Assembly (NCBI GenBank): GCA_014801815.1 | Contig: JAAVDM010000032.1 | Location: forward strand, 1-64,000 | DNA: 64,000 nucleotides | Source: Bacteroides sp. | GTDB taxonomy: Bacteria; Bacteroidota; Bacteroidia; Bacteroidales; Muribaculaceae | Direction of reading: 5' to 3' | Shown here: in pieces, positions 17,710 to 26,087 of the stretch | How positions within the stretch are numbered: the stretch's first letter is position 1 | Layout: the number at the start of each line of letters is the position of its first letter | Program-made: the position numbers and the translations under genes | The notes under the pieces: model-generated | Databases searched by the model: none | Told to the model about the DNA's origin: nothing | The model's input: only the letters and a program-made list of their open reading frames with translations

Positions 17710-19365
17710 TCAGTTCTCCTCAGCCGAGCCGGGTTCCCGCCAGTCGCCATTGGCCTTAATAAGCTCTATAAGGGCCGGAAGTGCTTCGGCTCGTGTGACG
17801 TTCTTGAGCACAAGTTCTTTACCTTTGTAAAGACTTACACGGTCAGGCCCGGCACCGACATAACCGTAATCGGCGTCAGCCATCTCTCCCGGACCATTGA
17901 CAATACAGCCCATAACGCCTATCTTGAGACCAGTCAGGTGAGCTGTGGCAGCTTTAACCTCGGCTAAAGTGGCCACAAGGTCGAAAAGAGTACGTCCGCA
18001 GCTCGGGCAGGCAATATATTCAGTATGCGATATACGCAGACGGGCAGCCTGAAGTATGCCTAATGCTACACGATGCAACATATTCTCATCAAAAGCAGGC
18101 GCTACTATATCTATACCGGAAGCATAACCGTTGAGCAGCAAGGCACCGAAATCGGCACCGGCCTGCACTTGCAGCAGTTCAGGGTCGGAAGTGTCAAAAG
18201 AAAGACGTACCACAATCGGATTACGACCATCCATAGCGACAAAGCGGTCTATCCACGAGGCTATTTCCCCTACTCTGTTTAAATGAGACGAAGTCAGCAC
18301 CACAGGCAGCATATCGTCATACAGATGTGGTTCCTCAGAGGCATCGGCATAGTGCCAGTCGTCAGTATCGGCACGGTCATAGTCAAGACCGGCCACTACC
18401 GGATATGGATGTGACAGCAGGCCCGAAAGTATAGCGTGATTGCGTGCAGCTCCATCTCTTACTGTCTCCGGCTCCTTGACGGCACAGTGATTGCTGCGCA
18501 ACGATATATAATCACGCAAAGCCCGGGCAACAGGAATCTCGGCCTCCGGAGCCTCACTCAGCGACACACGTATGGTATCACCAATACCTTCGGCAAGCAG
18601 AGTACCTATACCGACAGCGCTCTTGACACGGCCGTCCTCACCGTCACCGGCTTCAGTGACACCAAGATGCAACGGGAATGCCATACTCTCACGTTCCATC
18701 TCGGCCACAAGCAGGCGTACGGTCTCGACCATAACCGTCACATTCGAGGCTTTGATTGATATTACAATATTATCAAAATTCTCCTCGCGACATATACGCA
18801 GATATTCCATGACCGACTCCACCATACCGGCAGGAGTGTCACCGTAACGACTCATTATACGATCACTGAGCGAACCGTGATTAACTCCTAAACGGACACA
18901 TGTGTCATGCTCGCGGCAAAGAGCGAGAAACGGTTTCAACTGCCGGCGTATACGCTCTATCTCAGCGGCATATTCCTCATCGGTAAACTCAAGTTTACGG
19001 AATGTACGTGCGGCATCGACAAAGTTACCGGGATTGATACGTACTTTCTGACACGTCTCAGCGGCTGAAAAGGCCGCACGTGGATTAAAATGCACATCGG
19101 CTACAAGCGGCACATTACAACCGGCGGCATCAAGCGCACGGCGTATCTCTGCCATATTCACGGCTTCGCGTACACCCTGAGTGGTGAAACGCACAAGTTC
19201 GCCGCCGGCCTCGCTTATACGTATGGCCTGCGCGGCGCTGGCTGCTGTATCCATAGTCGAAGTGTTGGCCATCGACTGTACTACGACAGGATTATCGCCG
19301 CCTATATTCACATGCCCCGCATGGGCTACGGTGCTGCGGCGACGTTTATAATTATAAAGACTCAT
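17710..19365 (-). CDS. ispG: 4-hydroxy-3-methylbut-2-enyl diphosphate synthase (IspG), long form
   Basis: IspG reductively converts MEcPP to HMBPP, the penultimate step of the MEP isoprenoid pathway, using a [4Fe-4S] cluster. The 551-residue product is the long form: an N-terminal TIM barrel (about 1-265, with VPLVADVHFNP and RINPGNF), an inserted domain (about 265-410), and a C-terminal cluster-binding domain with CPSCGRTLFDL and GCIVNGPGEM. The insertion is normal in Bacteroidetes and plants. It is third in the RluA-PAP2-ispG run, 18 bases from its upstream neighbour. Confidence 0.96.
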   Translation of the reverse strand: MSLYNYKRRRSTVAHAGHVNIGGDNPVVVQSMANTSTMDTAASAAQAIRISEAGGELVRFTTQGVREAVNMAEIRRALDAAGCNVPLVADVHFNPRAAFSAAETCQKVRINPGNFVDAARTFRKLEFTDEEYAAEIERIRRQLKPFLALCREHDTCVRLGVNHGSLSDRIMSRYGDTPAGMVESVMEYLRICREENFDNIVISIKASNVTVMVETVRLLVAEMERESMAFPLHLGVTEAGDGEDGRVKSAVGIGTLLAEGIGDTIRVSLSEAPEAEIPVARALRDYISLRSNHCAVKEPETVRDGAARNHAILSGLLSHPYPVVAGLDYDRADTDDWHYADASEEPHLYDDMLPVVLTSSHLNRVGEIASWIDRFVAMDGRNPIVVRLSFDTSDPELLQVQAGADFGALLLNGYASGIDIVAPAFDENMLHRVALGILQAARLRISHTEYIACPSCGRTLFDLVATLAEVKAATAHLTGLKIGVMGCIVNGPGEMADADYGYVGAGPDRVSLYKGKELVLKNVTRAEALPALIELIKANGDWREPGSAEEN

Positions 19366-19383
19366 TTAGGTAAGAAGCGGTAA

Positions 19384-20145
19384 TCAATGTATCAAGGTGA
19401 TGAAGAACACACTGCAGAAACCTACGGCATAGCCTGCCAGCACCTGTCCTGCGGTGTGGCGTCCGAGCCATACACGTGCGGCACCGAGAAGACCCGACAG
19501 CAGTATGACGGCTATCAGCCATGAGAATGTGGAAGGCTCCGGAAAGCCGTCGCGCATTATACGTATCAGCATTGCCACTATACCGGCGATACCGGCCGAG
19601 TGAGCACTTATCTTCCAGTAGAAATTAACGGCAAAATTGATGATACCGGCTACGGCACCGCCGATGAAGAACATCGACATCCACAGCGGAGCGCCTTTAA
19701 GCGACATAAACCATGCCGTAGCGCCGAGACAAAGTATAGTGATGATGTAAGGCAACAGACGTTCTTTGCGTCCGTTAAGTCCTATATCCTCGACCACACC
19801 GGCCTTTTTGAGCAACATTACCATGCCCATAGGTATGACCACGTTGAAAATGAATACTATTATCGTGAACAGCACTCTCGTATGCATCGGAGCAATATCG
19901 AGTATTGACAGACCGAATATGAGCATGACACCGTACACCGGCATCAGCAACGGCACCAATACCCATGACAGTATGTTACAGGCAAGCGTAAGCCATTTCG
20001 GTCCCTCGGCAGGTTCAGGCCGGGGAGCAGGCGCGGGTGCCGGAGAGTCGTTTTTCTCGACTTCGGCACGCGGCTGACCGGCTCGTCCGGCTTCAGGCTC
20101 GGACGACGGAACGTCAGGATAATATGAGGTTGTGTCTAAGGGCAT
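19384..20145 (-). CDS. PAP2-like membrane protein, degenerate phosphatase motif
   Basis: This 253-residue inner-membrane protein has a proline/glutamate-rich cytoplasmic N-terminus (about 1-60) and six predicted helices. Two C-terminal segments, KISAHSAGIAG and ARVWLGRHTAGQV, match motifs 2 and 3 of the PAP2 phosphatase fold (PSGH and SRxxxxxHxxxD). The first motif is not evident and the final Asp is replaced, so activity is doubtful. A lipid phosphatase or a non-catalytic relative are both possible. I start at 20145; an upstream start would overlap the RluA gene. Confidence 0.7.
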   Translation of the reverse strand: MPLDTTSYYPDVPSSEPEAGRAGQPRAEVEKNDSPAPAPAPRPEPAEGPKWLTLACNILSWVLVPLLMPVYGVMLIFGLSILDIAPMHTRVLFTIIVFIFNVVIPMGMVMLLKKAGVVEDIGLNGRKERLLPYIITILCLGATAWFMSLKGAPLWMSMFFIGGAVAGIINFAVNFYWKISAHSAGIAGIVAMLIRIMRDGFPEPSTFSWLIAVILLSGLLGAARVWLGRHTAGQVLAGYAVGFCSVFFITLIH

Positions 20146-20188
20146 AATATATAACTTTAGTACAAGAATAGTTGGGTTATTATTGACT

Positions 20189-21163
20189 TTATTCGTCAGT
20201 ATCGCCGGTGCTGTTATCGGCCAGCACACGCGGGGTATGGCCTCCACGCACTACTGAAATGAATTTTGGCGGTACAGGCTGTTCAAAATTCATATCCTTA
20301 CGTGTAATTGGATGAGCGAATCTCAGCGTACGGGCATGAAGACACAAACGGTTGATAGGGCTGGTCTTGGCACCATACTTACGGTCACCGGCTATGGGAT
20401 GTTCGAGATCTTTAGCGTGTACCCTTATCTGATTCTTACGGCCTGTATCAAGCGAGAACTCAGCCAGAGTATAGCCTCCGCCACGTTTCAGCACTTTATA
20501 ATGAGTGACGGCCAGCTTACCTTCACCTTCGACATCGGTGGTATACACTTCAAAACGACTGTTCTCGGCCAGACGGCTCTTGACATAGCCCTGATCCTGC
20601 TCCAGATAACCTTCGAGCACAGCCACATAAAGGCGCTCAAGCACCATATTGTTCCAGTTGTGACGCAAGGCTTCCTGCGCCTCCTGTGTCTTGGCGAACA
20701 TCATCAGACCGGAAGTATGGCGGTCGAGTCTGTGTACCACAAAGAGCTTGTTGGATGGATGCACCTTCTTTACATAGTCTTTGAGTATGTCGTAAGCCGT
20801 TTCCTCTTTCTTGGTGGAGTTCGTACCTACCGATAACAGACCGTAGCCTTTATTTATGACTATTATGTCATCGTCTTCATACACAATATCTATGCGGGGG
20901 TGTTTAAACACCACGAACGGTCGCGTATGATTAAATTCGACCCATTGCCCCGGCAGTACCGGAGTATGTACGCCGGTATTTACCACACCGTCCACCATAA
21001 GATAACCGAACTTCAGCCAACGCTTGGCGTCAGCCTTTTTGATACCGGGCTGCATCGTCAGCAAAGCATCATAGAGTTCTATAGGTTCTTCACCGGTATT
21101 TTGCCAGGCTTGAATCCGGTCCGCCTCGAAATTAGGGCGCCCGTTGCGTGTGTTTCGTGCCAT
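20189..21163 (-). CDS. RluA family pseudouridine synthase with S4 domain
   Basis: This enzyme isomerises uridine to pseudouridine in rRNA or tRNA. The 324 residues carry an N-terminal S4-like RNA-binding segment (about 30-80), the catalytic motif HRLDRHTSG at 144-152 with Asp147, and the C-terminal GRKNQIRVHAKDLEHPI motif. Both are diagnostic of the RluA/RluC/RluD family. Which uridines are modified cannot be told. It is the first gene of a minus-strand run with the PAP2-like gene and ispG and has a good promoter upstream. Confidence 0.93.
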   Translation of the reverse strand: MARNTRNGRPNFEADRIQAWQNTGEEPIELYDALLTMQPGIKKADAKRWLKFGYLMVDGVVNTGVHTPVLPGQWVEFNHTRPFVVFKHPRIDIVYEDDDIIVINKGYGLLSVGTNSTKKEETAYDILKDYVKKVHPSNKLFVVHRLDRHTSGLMMFAKTQEAQEALRHNWNNMVLERLYVAVLEGYLEQDQGYVKSRLAENSRFEVYTTDVEGEGKLAVTHYKVLKRGGGYTLAEFSLDTGRKNQIRVHAKDLEHPIAGDRKYGAKTSPINRLCLHARTLRFAHPITRKDMNFEQPVPPKFISVVRGGHTPRVLADNSTGDTDE

Positions 21164-21217
21164 ATTTTCAAATACTCTTCTTTGGGTTGCATTACTATAA
21201 TAACAACTATCTCAATG

Positions 21218-21248
21218 CAAAGTTAACATTTTTTTCCCACCCTCCCAA
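21218..21248 (-). promoter_or_regulatory. Promoter of the RluA-PAP2-ispG run
   Basis: On the minus strand TTGG at 21245-21248 and TAACTTTG at 21218-21225 are separated by 19 bases. Confidence 0.65.
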
Positions 21249-21341
21249 TTCCTTAGCCGATCCGGAGACAGACTCAAGGAGATTGTATCTATTATCAGCT
21301 ATCGGTGTCAGCTAATGAACTTAATGACAGCTGTCACTAAT

Positions 21342-21373
21342 TTTGCATATATGAAATTTAGTTCTTATCTTTG
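21342..21373 (+). promoter_or_regulatory. Promoter of the frameshifted gene at 21432
   Basis: TTTG at 21342-21345 and TATCTTTG at 21366-21373 are separated by exactly 20 bases. The TTTG overlaps another TAATTTTG at 21338-21345 that could itself act as a -7 element. Confidence 0.65.
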
Positions 21374-21431
21374 TCTCTGAAAGGTTAAGAGAATCAAAAC
21401 AGTAATAATATAACCTTAATTCAAGAACCGA

Positions 21432-22056
21432 ATGAAGAAATTAATTTTACTCTTGCTGGCTTTTTGCCTTGTCATACCGATGACCTATGCCGATAAGAAG
21501 GCTGAAAAAGAGAGGAAAGAACAACTGGATAGATCCAGAAAAATAGCTAAAAACCTGAAAAAAGAGGGTTGGAAACTTCACGGCAGTTCAAGCGATCTCG
21601 AAGAAGTCGTGATACGCCATCACGATAAAATGAGATCCGTGTATGGCGGACGAGAGATTGTAGGTTTTGCATCTAATGTAAAAACAAAAACATTGGGCGT
21701 CAGAAAGCCATGAATGATGCCTACATCACCTATTCACAGCAAGAAGGGGGTAAAATCAAGGGGGGAGTCGAACAGATTTTAGGCACTGACACCTCCGGTG
21801 AGTTAGACAAGTTCTATGCCCATTATGAGCGTCTTATAGAAAAAGAAATAAAGGGTGAGATGCAGGAAACTTTTACAGTAATACGTGAAAAGAAACCTGA
21901 CCTTTATGAGTTTCAGACTTTCTTTGTCGTAATGAGCAAGCTGCGGCTAACGCACGTATGCGTGCTGTAGAGAGCGCCATGAAAGACGATGAAAATGCTC
22001 AGAAATACGAAAAAGAGATAAAAGAATTTGTCAAAGGCGGATTTGTTGTAGGATAA
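21432..22056 (+). pseudogene. Exported hypothetical protein interrupted by two apparent one-base deletions
   Basis: Three successive frames form one protein of about 205 residues: 21432-21713 (signal peptide MKKLILLLLAFCLVIPMTYA, then a charged region), 21710-21930, and 21931-22056 ending in TAA. Both junctions are repaired by adding one base to a short homopolymer. GGG to GGGG near 21684-21686 gives LGRQKAMNDAY. AA to AAA at 21931-21932 gives TFFVVNEQAAANARMRA. The tail ends in VKGGFVVG. The product would be a secreted, charged, helical protein whose function I do not recognise. It has an intact promoter and a terminator, so either it is a recent pseudogene or the sequence has indel errors. 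Confidence 0.8.
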
Positions 22057-22064
22057 TAAATACC

Positions 22065-22114
22065 AAAAAAACATACCTCCTGTGTCCGTCGACGGACACA
22101 GGAAGTATGTTTTT
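22065..22114. terminator. Bidirectional terminator
   Basis: Arms 22071-22090 and 22091-22110 are complementary with one mismatch and no unpaired loop beyond the palindromic centre GTCGAC. They are flanked by A6 and T4. It separates the frameshifted gene from the convergent dehydrogenase. Confidence 0.85.
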
Positions 22115-22120
22115 ACCCGG

Positions 22121-23077
22121 TTATCCGGCTACATTATTGCGTACATCACCTTGCAGGAAGCCACGGAGATTATCGACGGCTATCTGTAACAGACGTTCGC
22201 GGGCTTCTTTAGTAGCCCAGCCGAGATGAGGAGTTATAAAACAGTTTCGAGCCGTCAGCAACGGATTATCCGGGGAAGGCGGCTCCGAGGAAAGTACATC
22301 TAACCCGGCGGCGTATATCTCACTGCTATTCAAAGCAGCGGCAAGAGCGTTTTCATCAATCAGAGGTCCGCGTCCGGTATTGATAAGTATGGCCGTTTTC
22401 TTCATTCGGGCAAGACGTTCGGCATTTACAAGGTGACGTGTACCTTCGGTGAGAGGACAGTGAAGCGACACCACATCGGAGGTAGCGAAGAGTTCGTCAA
22501 GATCAGCCTTAGCCACACCTTCCGGCAAGTCTTCAGGACGTTTGGAGGTAAAGGCTTTCACTTTCATACCGAAAGCACGAGCTATAAGAGCAACCCGACT
22601 GCCGATATGTCCTAATCCTACAATACCGAAAGTTTTACCGGCCAATTCGTTAAGCGGTGTGTCCCAATAACAGAAATCAGCCGATTCACACCAACGGCCT
22701 GCACGATTTTCGTCGGTATAATGTTCCACCCTCACCACAGCAGCGAGCAGATGTGCAAATACCATCTGAGCAACCGAATCCGTACTGTAAGCAGGTATAT
22801 TCGTAACTACTATTCCAAATTCACGGGCAGTCTCCACATCTACCACATTATATCCCGTAGCCAGCACACCCACATACTTCAGCTGTGGAAGACTTCGAAG
22901 CATTTCACCTGTCAGTACTGTCTTATTAGTCAATAAGACTTCAGCTCCGGCAGCACGTTCCATCACTTCGCAAGCAGGTGTTCGGTCATACACCGTCACT
23001 TCACCAAGCTCTTCAAGCGGTTTCCATGACATATCACCAGGATTCATTCCGTAACCGTCCAATACTACAATTCTCAT
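22121..23077 (-). CDS. D-2-hydroxyacid dehydrogenase (NAD-dependent)
   Basis: This 318-residue cytoplasmic oxidoreductase belongs to the D-isomer-specific 2-hydroxyacid dehydrogenase family, with glycerate or hydroxypyruvate-like substrates most often assigned to such members. The NAD-binding motif GLGHIGSRVA lies near 150, the conserved NTGRGPLIDE near 233 supplies the catalytic arginine region, and the His of the TPHLGWAT segment is near 285. Length is typical. It is 35 bases downstream of the ATPase-partner pair on the same strand but is probably unrelated to it. The physiological substrate is not readable from sequence. Confidence 0.92.
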   Translation of the reverse strand: MRIVVLDGYGMNPGDMSWKPLEELGEVTVYDRTPACEVMERAAGAEVLLTNKTVLTGEMLRSLPQLKYVGVLATGYNVVDVETAREFGIVVTNIPAYSTDSVAQMVFAHLLAAVVRVEHYTDENRAGRWCESADFCYWDTPLNELAGKTFGIVGLGHIGSRVALIARAFGMKVKAFTSKRPEDLPEGVAKADLDELFATSDVVSLHCPLTEGTRHLVNAERLARMKKTAILINTGRGPLIDENALAAALNSSEIYAAGLDVLSSEPPSPDNPLLTARNCFITPHLGWATKEARERLLQIAVDNLRGFLQGDVRNNVAG

Positions 23078-23112
23078 GGTATAATTTTTAGTAAATACTA
23101 TTTATAATTAAA

Positions 23113-23712
23113 TCACGATGACAGCCGCACAGGCACTTTAAGCAGACGATAAGCATCTTCCGGCAAAACAACCTTAACAGAAGTATCCGGAATATTCCAT
23201 ATTTTCAGAAAAGGACGCATTTCATTTTTAAGTGCATCCTGCAACACACTCATAGACTGCTTATCAATATAATGTCCCGGTGACACTGTAAAGTTAATAA
23301 TCAGAATAAAGCGTAGACGATCAAAATTAAGATGCTTATCCGGCAATTGTATAGCCTTAAGACGTTCTGAACCATGCCGTCCTTGAGATAAGGACAAGAG
23401 AATTGAAAACGAGTCAATGAACTTCTTGGAAATATTACGAAGGAAAGTGGTATAATTATCAAATGCAGTCCAAGTACTCGGTATAGATTTACCGTTTAAC
23501 CTCAAATCCTTCACATTACCACCGGGGCCTCTTGGCGCTGACATTTTAGCTTCTATGAAGCAATGTCTCTTATCAATAACACTCACACATTCACATGCCA
23601 TATTATTAGATGTACTTGAGCAACCATTTGTGACTAACGGATCCTTTTCAATATGAAAGCAATTCCCATCTGCGAACTCAAACAACAGACCTGATTCCTG
23701 AAATACCGTCAT
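23113..23712 (-). CDS. Unknown protein partner of an AAA15-type ATPase, possible PD-(D/E)xK nuclease
   Basis: This 199-residue protein has no signal peptide or membrane segment. Residues 41-56 contain Glu41, Asp47 and the triad Glu54-Ala-Lys56 (CFIEAK), set in alternating hydrophobic residues. This resembles the beta-strand core of PD-(D/E)xK nucleases, but I cannot confirm the fold. The C-terminal half has a hydrophobic strand RFILIINFTVS and is otherwise unremarkable. Its ATG overlaps the stop of the upstream ATPase by four bases, so the two proteins are almost certainly made together. Base composition is AT-richer than neighbouring housekeeping genes. Best guess: effector of a two-gene defence module. 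Confidence 0.6.
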   Translation of the reverse strand: MTVFQESGLLFEFADGNCFHIEKDPLVTNGCSSTSNNMACECVSVIDKRHCFIEAKMSAPRGPGGNVKDLRLNGKSIPSTWTAFDNYTTFLRNISKKFIDSFSILLSLSQGRHGSERLKAIQLPDKHLNFDRLRFILIINFTVSPGHYIDKQSMSVLQDALKNEMRPFLKIWNIPDTSVKVVLPEDAYRLLKVPVRLSS

Positions 23713-24716
23713 AGTTCAAGTTCCTCTTCATAAAGTTTAATTGACTGATCGATAATAGGATTATCCGGCATACCATCTTTCAGGTCGCTTACCTGATTAC
23801 CACCCTCAAAATCAAACGAAATCACAGGTATGGATACATTATGAGACTGTGCCAACAAATACAGTTTCTTAATAACAAAATAGGAATGGCTTGCTATAAA
23901 GAACTGCATACCATAGCGGCTAAGCACACCTACGATATCAAGAAGTTCAATCAACACACTGGGATGAAGCCCCGACTCCGGTTCATCAATAAATACTATA
24001 GAATCGCGTGTCAGAAAATGATTTCCTATGAGAGTATCAAATATACCTATTTTCTTAGTGCCTTCTGAGGTAATATTTATATCAAATGTATTTTTACCCT
24101 GTACATATTGCCAGAGCTGTTTCTCTTTAGAATATACTACTCGCCCACCTAAAGCCGACTCTAACCGACTTCTCGCCTCAAGAAAAGGCCGAGCAATTTT
24201 ACCTTGTGTCGGTGGAGTAAGCGCTGTCACTAAATCATAATACGTTTCATCAAAACCAAACTCCATACGTACCTCACGATTGTTTTTTATTACATCAAGC
24301 AGTGAAAGCACTTCTTTAGCAGGTATGAAGATGGAGTTTGAAGTTCGTGATTTCAAATAATTGTCCAAACGCACAATTCTCTTTTCTGTATCTGATCCAA
24401 AGCTGAAACTAAAGCTATTACCATTGGCCTCAGTCATTTCAAACTGAAACGGACCGCAATCGGGACGATGAACCAACTGTCCGAGCCTGTCAACCTGAAA
24501 CGTCCAGTAAAGTTTATTAGCCAAAATTTCCTTGTCAGAAGACGGATTCTTACCTCTTCCGGTAATTTCAACTGTACGTTGTACACAATACAGAAGTTTA
24601 AGTAAAAGAGTTTTACCTGACCTGTTGGGCCCTATCAGAAGATTAATCGGACCACAATCTTTTACTTTAATATGCGAAACGGGACCGAAATTTTTTAAAT
24701 CTACGGATTGTATCAT
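23709..24716 (-). CDS. AAA15/AAA21-type (ABC-like, OLD-related) ATPase
   Basis: The 335-residue product is an SMC/RecF-like ATPase of the kind found in OLD, PARIS, Septu and retron-linked defence genes. It starts IQSVDLKNFGPVSHIKV, with Walker A GPNRSGKT near 29-36, an ABC signature-like SEGTKKIG near 225, Walker B IVFIDEPESGLHP near 248, and the H-loop FFIASHSYF near 277. The insertion between Walker A and signature is short and lacks a long coiled coil, and there is no C-terminal TOPRIM. It is coupled by ATGA to the small protein at 23113. Upstream lies a MITE-like repeat. The ATPase class is certain; the defence role is inferred. Confidence 0.82.
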   Translation of the reverse strand: MIQSVDLKNFGPVSHIKVKDCGPINLLIGPNRSGKTLLLKLLYCVQRTVEITGRGKNPSSDKEILANKLYWTFQVDRLGQLVHRPDCGPFQFEMTEANGNSFSFSFGSDTEKRIVRLDNYLKSRTSNSIFIPAKEVLSLLDVIKNNREVRMEFGFDETYYDLVTALTPPTQGKIARPFLEARSRLESALGGRVVYSKEKQLWQYVQGKNTFDINITSEGTKKIGIFDTLIGNHFLTRDSIVFIDEPESGLHPSVLIELLDIVGVLSRYGMQFFIASHSYFVIKKLYLLAQSHNVSIPVISFDFEGGNQVSDLKDGMPDNPIIDQSIKLYEEELEL

Positions 24717-24748
24717 ACCTCTTTAGTACTTAATGGGATTTTATAAAT

Positions 24749-24940
24749 AGTTCTTAAAAATTAAACGATACATGTTTTCAGGTAAAGTTGTGGAATCTTA
24801 AACGATAAAACTTGTTATTTATAGCCGCTTCAAGCTTGTGTCTCAGTCGAATACCCCAGTATTCTACTTTCCGCCGTGTCCGAATCATCTCAAAAATAAC
24901 TGTGTTTTTATATGTTCATTAATTTTTAAGAGCTACTTAA
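24749..24940. repeat. MITE-like repeat element, copy A
   Basis: Inverted ends lie at 24749-24764 (AGTTCTTAAAAATTAA) and 24919-24940 (TTAATTTTTAAGAGCTACTT and onward). The element has no coding frame. About 64 bases at its left side match copy B (43180-43243) at about 80 percent, and its last 37 bases match copy B exactly. Copy A carries about 84 extra bases in the middle. It lies between the ATPase and rubrerythrin. The remaining spacer to 25126 shows nothing further that I can name. Confidence 0.6.
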
Positions 24941-25126
24941 CGGCAAATATAAGCAATAAATTCCGAAAGGCAAAATTCAAAAATCCATAGGTGCAGCAAA
25001 ACCTTTATCAGTACTCTAACGTTAAAGTAATGTGTCTTTCTAACAATGGAAATGCGGATTGAACATCAACCGACAGATGTTATGAAAGACTGAAATTACG
25101 TTTAACCTTTAAAATTATTAATAACT

Positions 25127-25726
25127 ATGTCAGATACCACCACACCTCCGAAGAGTATCAAAGGCACACGTACAGAAGTTAACCTGGCCAACGCTTACAT
25201 GAGCGAATCGGCAGCCTATACACGTTACACTTTCTACGGTCAGCAGGCTCAGAAGGAACAATATTTCCAGTATGCCAATCTGTTCGCAGAAACAGCTGCC
25301 AACGAGCTTCACCACGCCAAGATATTCTTGAAATATCTTGTTGAAGGTGCTGTAGAGAGTACACCTCTCGGTGTAGACAGCGGAGTTATAGGCACTACCG
25401 CCGAGAATCTGGCTGTCGCAGCTGCCGAAGAGCAGAAAGAGGGCGTAGAACAGTACACTGAGGCAGCTAAGGTAGCAGCCGAAGAGGGATTCCCCGAAAT
25501 AGCTGCCCGTTTCCGTGCTATTGCCACTGTAGAGGCTCATCACGAAGCCCGTTTCAACAAGATGCGCGAGCGTATCGAAACCGGTACCGTATGGAAACGT
25601 GATACTCCTATCAAGTGGCAGTGTCTTGTATGCGGTTACATATTCGAAGGTACACAACCACCGGTAAAATGTCCCGCTTGCTATCACCCCTATCAGCACT
25701 TCATGCCAATGGAGGATAACATCTGA
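25127..25726 (+). CDS. rbr: Rubrerythrin
   Basis: Rubrerythrin is a non-haem di-iron peroxidase that protects anaerobes from hydrogen peroxide in the cytoplasm. The 199-residue protein has an N-terminal ferritin-like four-helix domain with the iron-ligand helices (MSESAAYTRYTFY, AANELHHAKIF, EEGFPEIA, TVEAHHEARF). A C-terminal rubredoxin-like domain has two Cys pairs (CLVCGY and CPACYH). It is monocistronic, ending in a 40-bp perfect inverted repeat. A sequence TAACCTTT near 25101 may be a weak -7 element; regulation is not evident. Confidence 0.96.
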   Translation: MSDTTTPPKSIKGTRTEVNLANAYMSESAAYTRYTFYGQQAQKEQYFQYANLFAETAANELHHAKIFLKYLVEGAVESTPLGVDSGVIGTTAENLAVAAAEEQKEGVEQYTEAAKVAAEEGFPEIAARFRAIATVEAHHEARFNKMRERIETGTVWKRDTPIKWQCLVCGYIFEGTQPPVKCPACYHPYQHFMPMEDNI

Positions 25727-25731
25727 TTAAG

Positions 25732-25814
25732 ATACCTGAAAATACCTTATAGAACAGTAAGTCCCGAAAGCAATGCTTTCGGGACTTACTGTTCTATAAG
25801 GTATTTTCAGGTAT
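25732..25814 (+). terminator. Terminator, 40-bp perfect inverted repeat
   Basis: Arms 25732-25771 and 25775-25814 are perfectly complementary with only a 3-base loop. It begins five bases after the rubrerythrin stop. The next gene is also on the plus strand, so it ends a single-gene unit. Confidence 0.85.
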
Positions 25815-26045
25815 GAGGAGAAAAACACTAAAAGAAAAAAGTCTGTCGCTTTTCACAAAGCAGCAGACTGAAACCTTAATCTTAATTTAATACTATGAAA
25901 AACACTCTGCAAAGATAGGATATTTTTTTGATTCTATCAACAATTCACTAAAAGCAATCTTATTATTTTAACTACTTTTAACATACAAATATTTCTATTC
26001 TCAATTTTCTCAGAAAGTTTTTATCCTCTGTAAAGCTATTTTAAT

Positions 26046-26053
26046 TAATTTTG
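26046..26053 (+). promoter_or_regulatory. -7 element of the DUF2851-recO pair
   Basis: TAATTTTG followed by C matches the -7 consensus, 35 bases before ATG 26088. No good -33 TTTG was seen at the right distance. Confidence 0.5.
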
Positions 26054-26087
26054 CGCGGTCACATAACCACATATCCATTTACCGCCT

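Noticed and set aside
19384-20247. Longer start for the PAP2-like protein at 20247
   Set aside because: It would overlap the RluA gene by 59 bases and adds residues unlike the rest; the ATG at 20145 is cleanly placed.
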